Source: OMOG01 sp041485845 (GTDB lineage: Bacteria; Acidobacteriota; Terriglobia; Bryobacterales; Bryobacteraceae). Taken from it: a stretch of DNA of 16,178 nucleotides. Made by a program: the position numbers and the translations under genes. Below the pieces are notes generated by a model. The model was not told where the DNA came from, made no database searches, and saw nothing but the letters and a program-made list of their open reading frames with translations. The first letter of the stretch is position 1. Each line of letters starts with the position of its first letter. The stretch covers positions 1-16,178 of the forward strand of contig JBGPKH010000145.1 in NCBI GenBank assembly GCA_041485845.1. The letters are read 5' to 3'. This document shows positions 14,808 through 16,178 of the stretch, one piece after another.

Positions 14808-16178
14808 ATGAAAAGCGCTCCGAAGAGTTATCGAAGGTTTGCCCTGAAGCTGGCGGTATTCGCGCTGGCGGGATATGCGTCTGCGCAGCGGGGGACCGGG
14901 CCGGCTGGTCCGCCTCTAGCGACGGAAAACGCTAATTATGAGGCCAAGGGCGACTTTGATTTTCTAAACACCTGCGCGGTCTGCCACGGAAGGATCGAGC
15001 GGGCAGCGCCCCTCACCATCCTGCAGAACCTGAGCCCCGAGAAGATCTACGAGACGATCACCACCGGGAACATGAAGGCCCAGGCGGCGAATCTGACCAA
15101 CGAGCAGAAGGTAAAAATTGCCGAATTCGTGAGCGGCAGAACATTGGGTGTGGCCGAAAGCGGCGACGCCAGCCACATGTCGAACGTCTGCGCCAGCAAT
15201 CCGCCGGTCAAGAATGAGACATCCGCGCCTTCCTGGAACGGATGGAGTCCGAATGCGTTGAGCAATACCCGTTACCAGGCGGCAAAGATGGCCGGCTTAT
15301 CGCCAGCGGCGGTTTCGAGGCTCCAGTTGAAGTGGGCGTTTGGATTTCCGGCGACTTATTCGACTTACGGGCAGCCGACCATCGTGGATGGCCGGGTCTT
15401 TATCGGCTCCGATTCGGGCTATCTCTATTCGATCGACGCCATCACGGGGTGCGTCCATTGGTCGTTTCAGGCGCAGGCGGGCTTGCGCGGGCCGCCCATG
15501 ATCGCTCCCGCCAAGCCGGGATCGAACCGGATGGCGGCTTTTTTCGGCGATATCCGCGGCAACATATACTCGGTCGACGCAAGCAGCGGCGAACGGCTCT
15601 GGAAAGTGTCTGTGGATCCGCATCCGCTCTCCCGCATCATGGCCGCGGTGAAGGTTTATGAGGGACGCGTGTACGTTCCCGTGGCCAACCGGGAGGAGAC
15701 GACGTCGGCCGGTTATGACTACGTATGCTGCACCTCGCGGGGCATCGTAGTGGCGCTCGATGCGGCCACAGGAAAGCAGATCTGGAAGACTTACACAATA
15801 TCGGAAACCCCCAGCCCCAGAAAGACCTCAACGGGAGTGAGTTTTCTGGGGCCTTCGGGCGCGAGCGTCTGGGGTACGGTAGCGCTCGATCCCAAGCGGC
15901 GGGCCGTTTACCTTTCGACAGGCAACGCTTTCTCAGAGCCTGACGTGGGCCGTACGGACGCCGTGATGGCGATGGACATGGATACGGGGAAAACTCTTTG
16001 GGTCCAGCAGGTGGAGTACGGCGACGTGTGGCATAACGCCAATTGCCCGTCAGGGCCTCCACCCGCCGGATTTCCGCCCAGGAGCGCGGGCCGCGTTCCG
16101 GTGCAGCGCAGCCAAGCCGGCAGGGGAGGCGAGGCCGGCCGCGGAGGTCGGCTGGCGCGGCCAGCTCCGCCGCCTCAT
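14808..16178 (+). CDS. PQQ-dependent dehydrogenase with N-terminal cytochrome c domain (3' end outside window)
   Basis: The frame is open for 457 codons to the window edge, so the gene is partial. A signal peptide (cleavage after ASA, about residue 26) precedes a cytochrome c domain with CAVCH (Cys56-His60) and a likely axial Met89. From about 145 a quinoprotein beta-propeller begins with WNGWSPNALSNTRYQ. It shows repeated Trp-docking-type blades (VFIGSDSGYLYSIDAITG, NIYSVDASSGERLWK, IVVALDAATGKQIW and VMAMDMDTGKTLWV). Vicinal Cys307-Cys308 recalls the adjacent-Cys disulfide of PQQ alcohol dehydrogenases. The domain order matches polyvinyl-alcohol-dehydrogenase-like quinohemoproteins, which oxidise alcohols in the periplasm and pass electrons to their own heme. 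The true substrate is unknown. The last 35 or so codons are Gly/Arg/Pro-rich, probably an inserted loop. The ATG has only a modest ribosome site (CAGGGA). It lies 347 bp after the receptor, same strand. Confidence 0.9.
   Translation, partial: MKSAPKSYRRFALKLAVFALAGYASAQRGTGPAGPPLATENANYEAKGDFDFLNTCAVCHGRIERAAPLTILQNLSPEKIYETITTGNMKAQAANLTNEQKVKIAEFVSGRTLGVAESGDASHMSNVCASNPPVKNETSAPSWNGWSPNALSNTRYQAAKMAGLSPAAVSRLQLKWAFGFPATYSTYGQPTIVDGRVFIGSDSGYLYSIDAITGCVHWSFQAQAGLRGPPMIAPAKPGSNRMAAFFGDIRGNIYSVDASSGERLWKVSVDPHPLSRIMAAVKVYEGRVYVPVANREETTSAGYDYVCCTSRGIVVALDAATGKQIWKTYTISETPSPRKTSTGVSFLGPSGASVWGTVALDPKRRAVYLSTGNAFSEPDVGRTDAVMAMDMDTGKTLWVQQVEYGDVWHNANCPSGPPPAGFPPRSAGRVPVQRSQAGRGGEAGRGGRLARPAPPPH

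Noticed and set aside
14488..14811. 107-residue + strand frame before the PQQ dehydrogenase
   Set aside because: Its Gly/Arg/Pro-rich product includes a translated palindromic repeat. It has no domain, and it ends across the start of the real gene in another frame.

Overview
The window is GC-rich, and every convincing gene lies on the + strand. The organism is most likely an Acidobacteriota member of the Solibacter/Bryobacterales type. Three things point there: a very large Oar-like TonB-dependent receptor with an N-terminal carboxypeptidase-regulatory-like domain and the 'LPLNGRN' signature, a PQQ dehydrogenase with a fused N-terminal cytochrome c, and the abundance of multiheme cytochromes. 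This placement is inferred from family resemblance, not from a marker gene.

Layout. (1) Positions 2-127 are the last 41 codons of a multiheme cytochrome whose C-terminus closely resembles that of the next gene, so the window begins inside a probable tandem pair. (2) Positions 128-549 are non-coding. They hold two small hairpins, a four-copy heptamer repeat with a degenerate inverted partner, a TGTGAC direct repeat, and a good sigma-54-type -24/-12 promoter candidate. (3) Positions 550-10664 hold nine closely packed genes (gaps of 14-22 bp or 4-bp ATGA overlaps) that look like one operon. In order they encode a decaheme OmcA/MtrC-family cytochrome, a cupredoxin-like protein, a GltD-like FAD/4Fe-4S oxidoreductase with four predicted clusters, a Tat-type Rieske protein, a b6-like cytochrome b, a subunit-IV-like cytochrome b C-terminal half, an octaheme cytochrome, a monoheme cytochrome, and a tetraheme cytochrome made of four repeats. 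(4) Positions 10665-10935 are intergenic, with a hairpin and a promoter. (5) Positions 10936-14460 encode the TonB-dependent receptor. (6) Positions 14461-14807 are intergenic, with a palindromic element. (7) Positions 14808-16178 are a PQQ-dependent dehydrogenase that runs off the window.

How the genes may work together (inference). The Rieske protein, split cytochrome b and cytochromes form a quinol:cytochrome c oxidoreductase of the Rieske/cytb class with b6f-like features: split cytochrome b, H-x14-H in the fourth helix, and a Cys at the heme c_n position. The GltD-like protein could link an NAD(P)H or ferredoxin pool to this complex. The octaheme, monoheme and tetraheme proteins and the cupredoxin would carry electrons in the periplasm. 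The decaheme protein could take them to or from an outer-surface or extracellular partner. The operon encodes 23 CXXCH heme sites. No beta-barrel porin of the MtrB type and no terminal oxidase is visible, so the final electron donor or acceptor is unknown.
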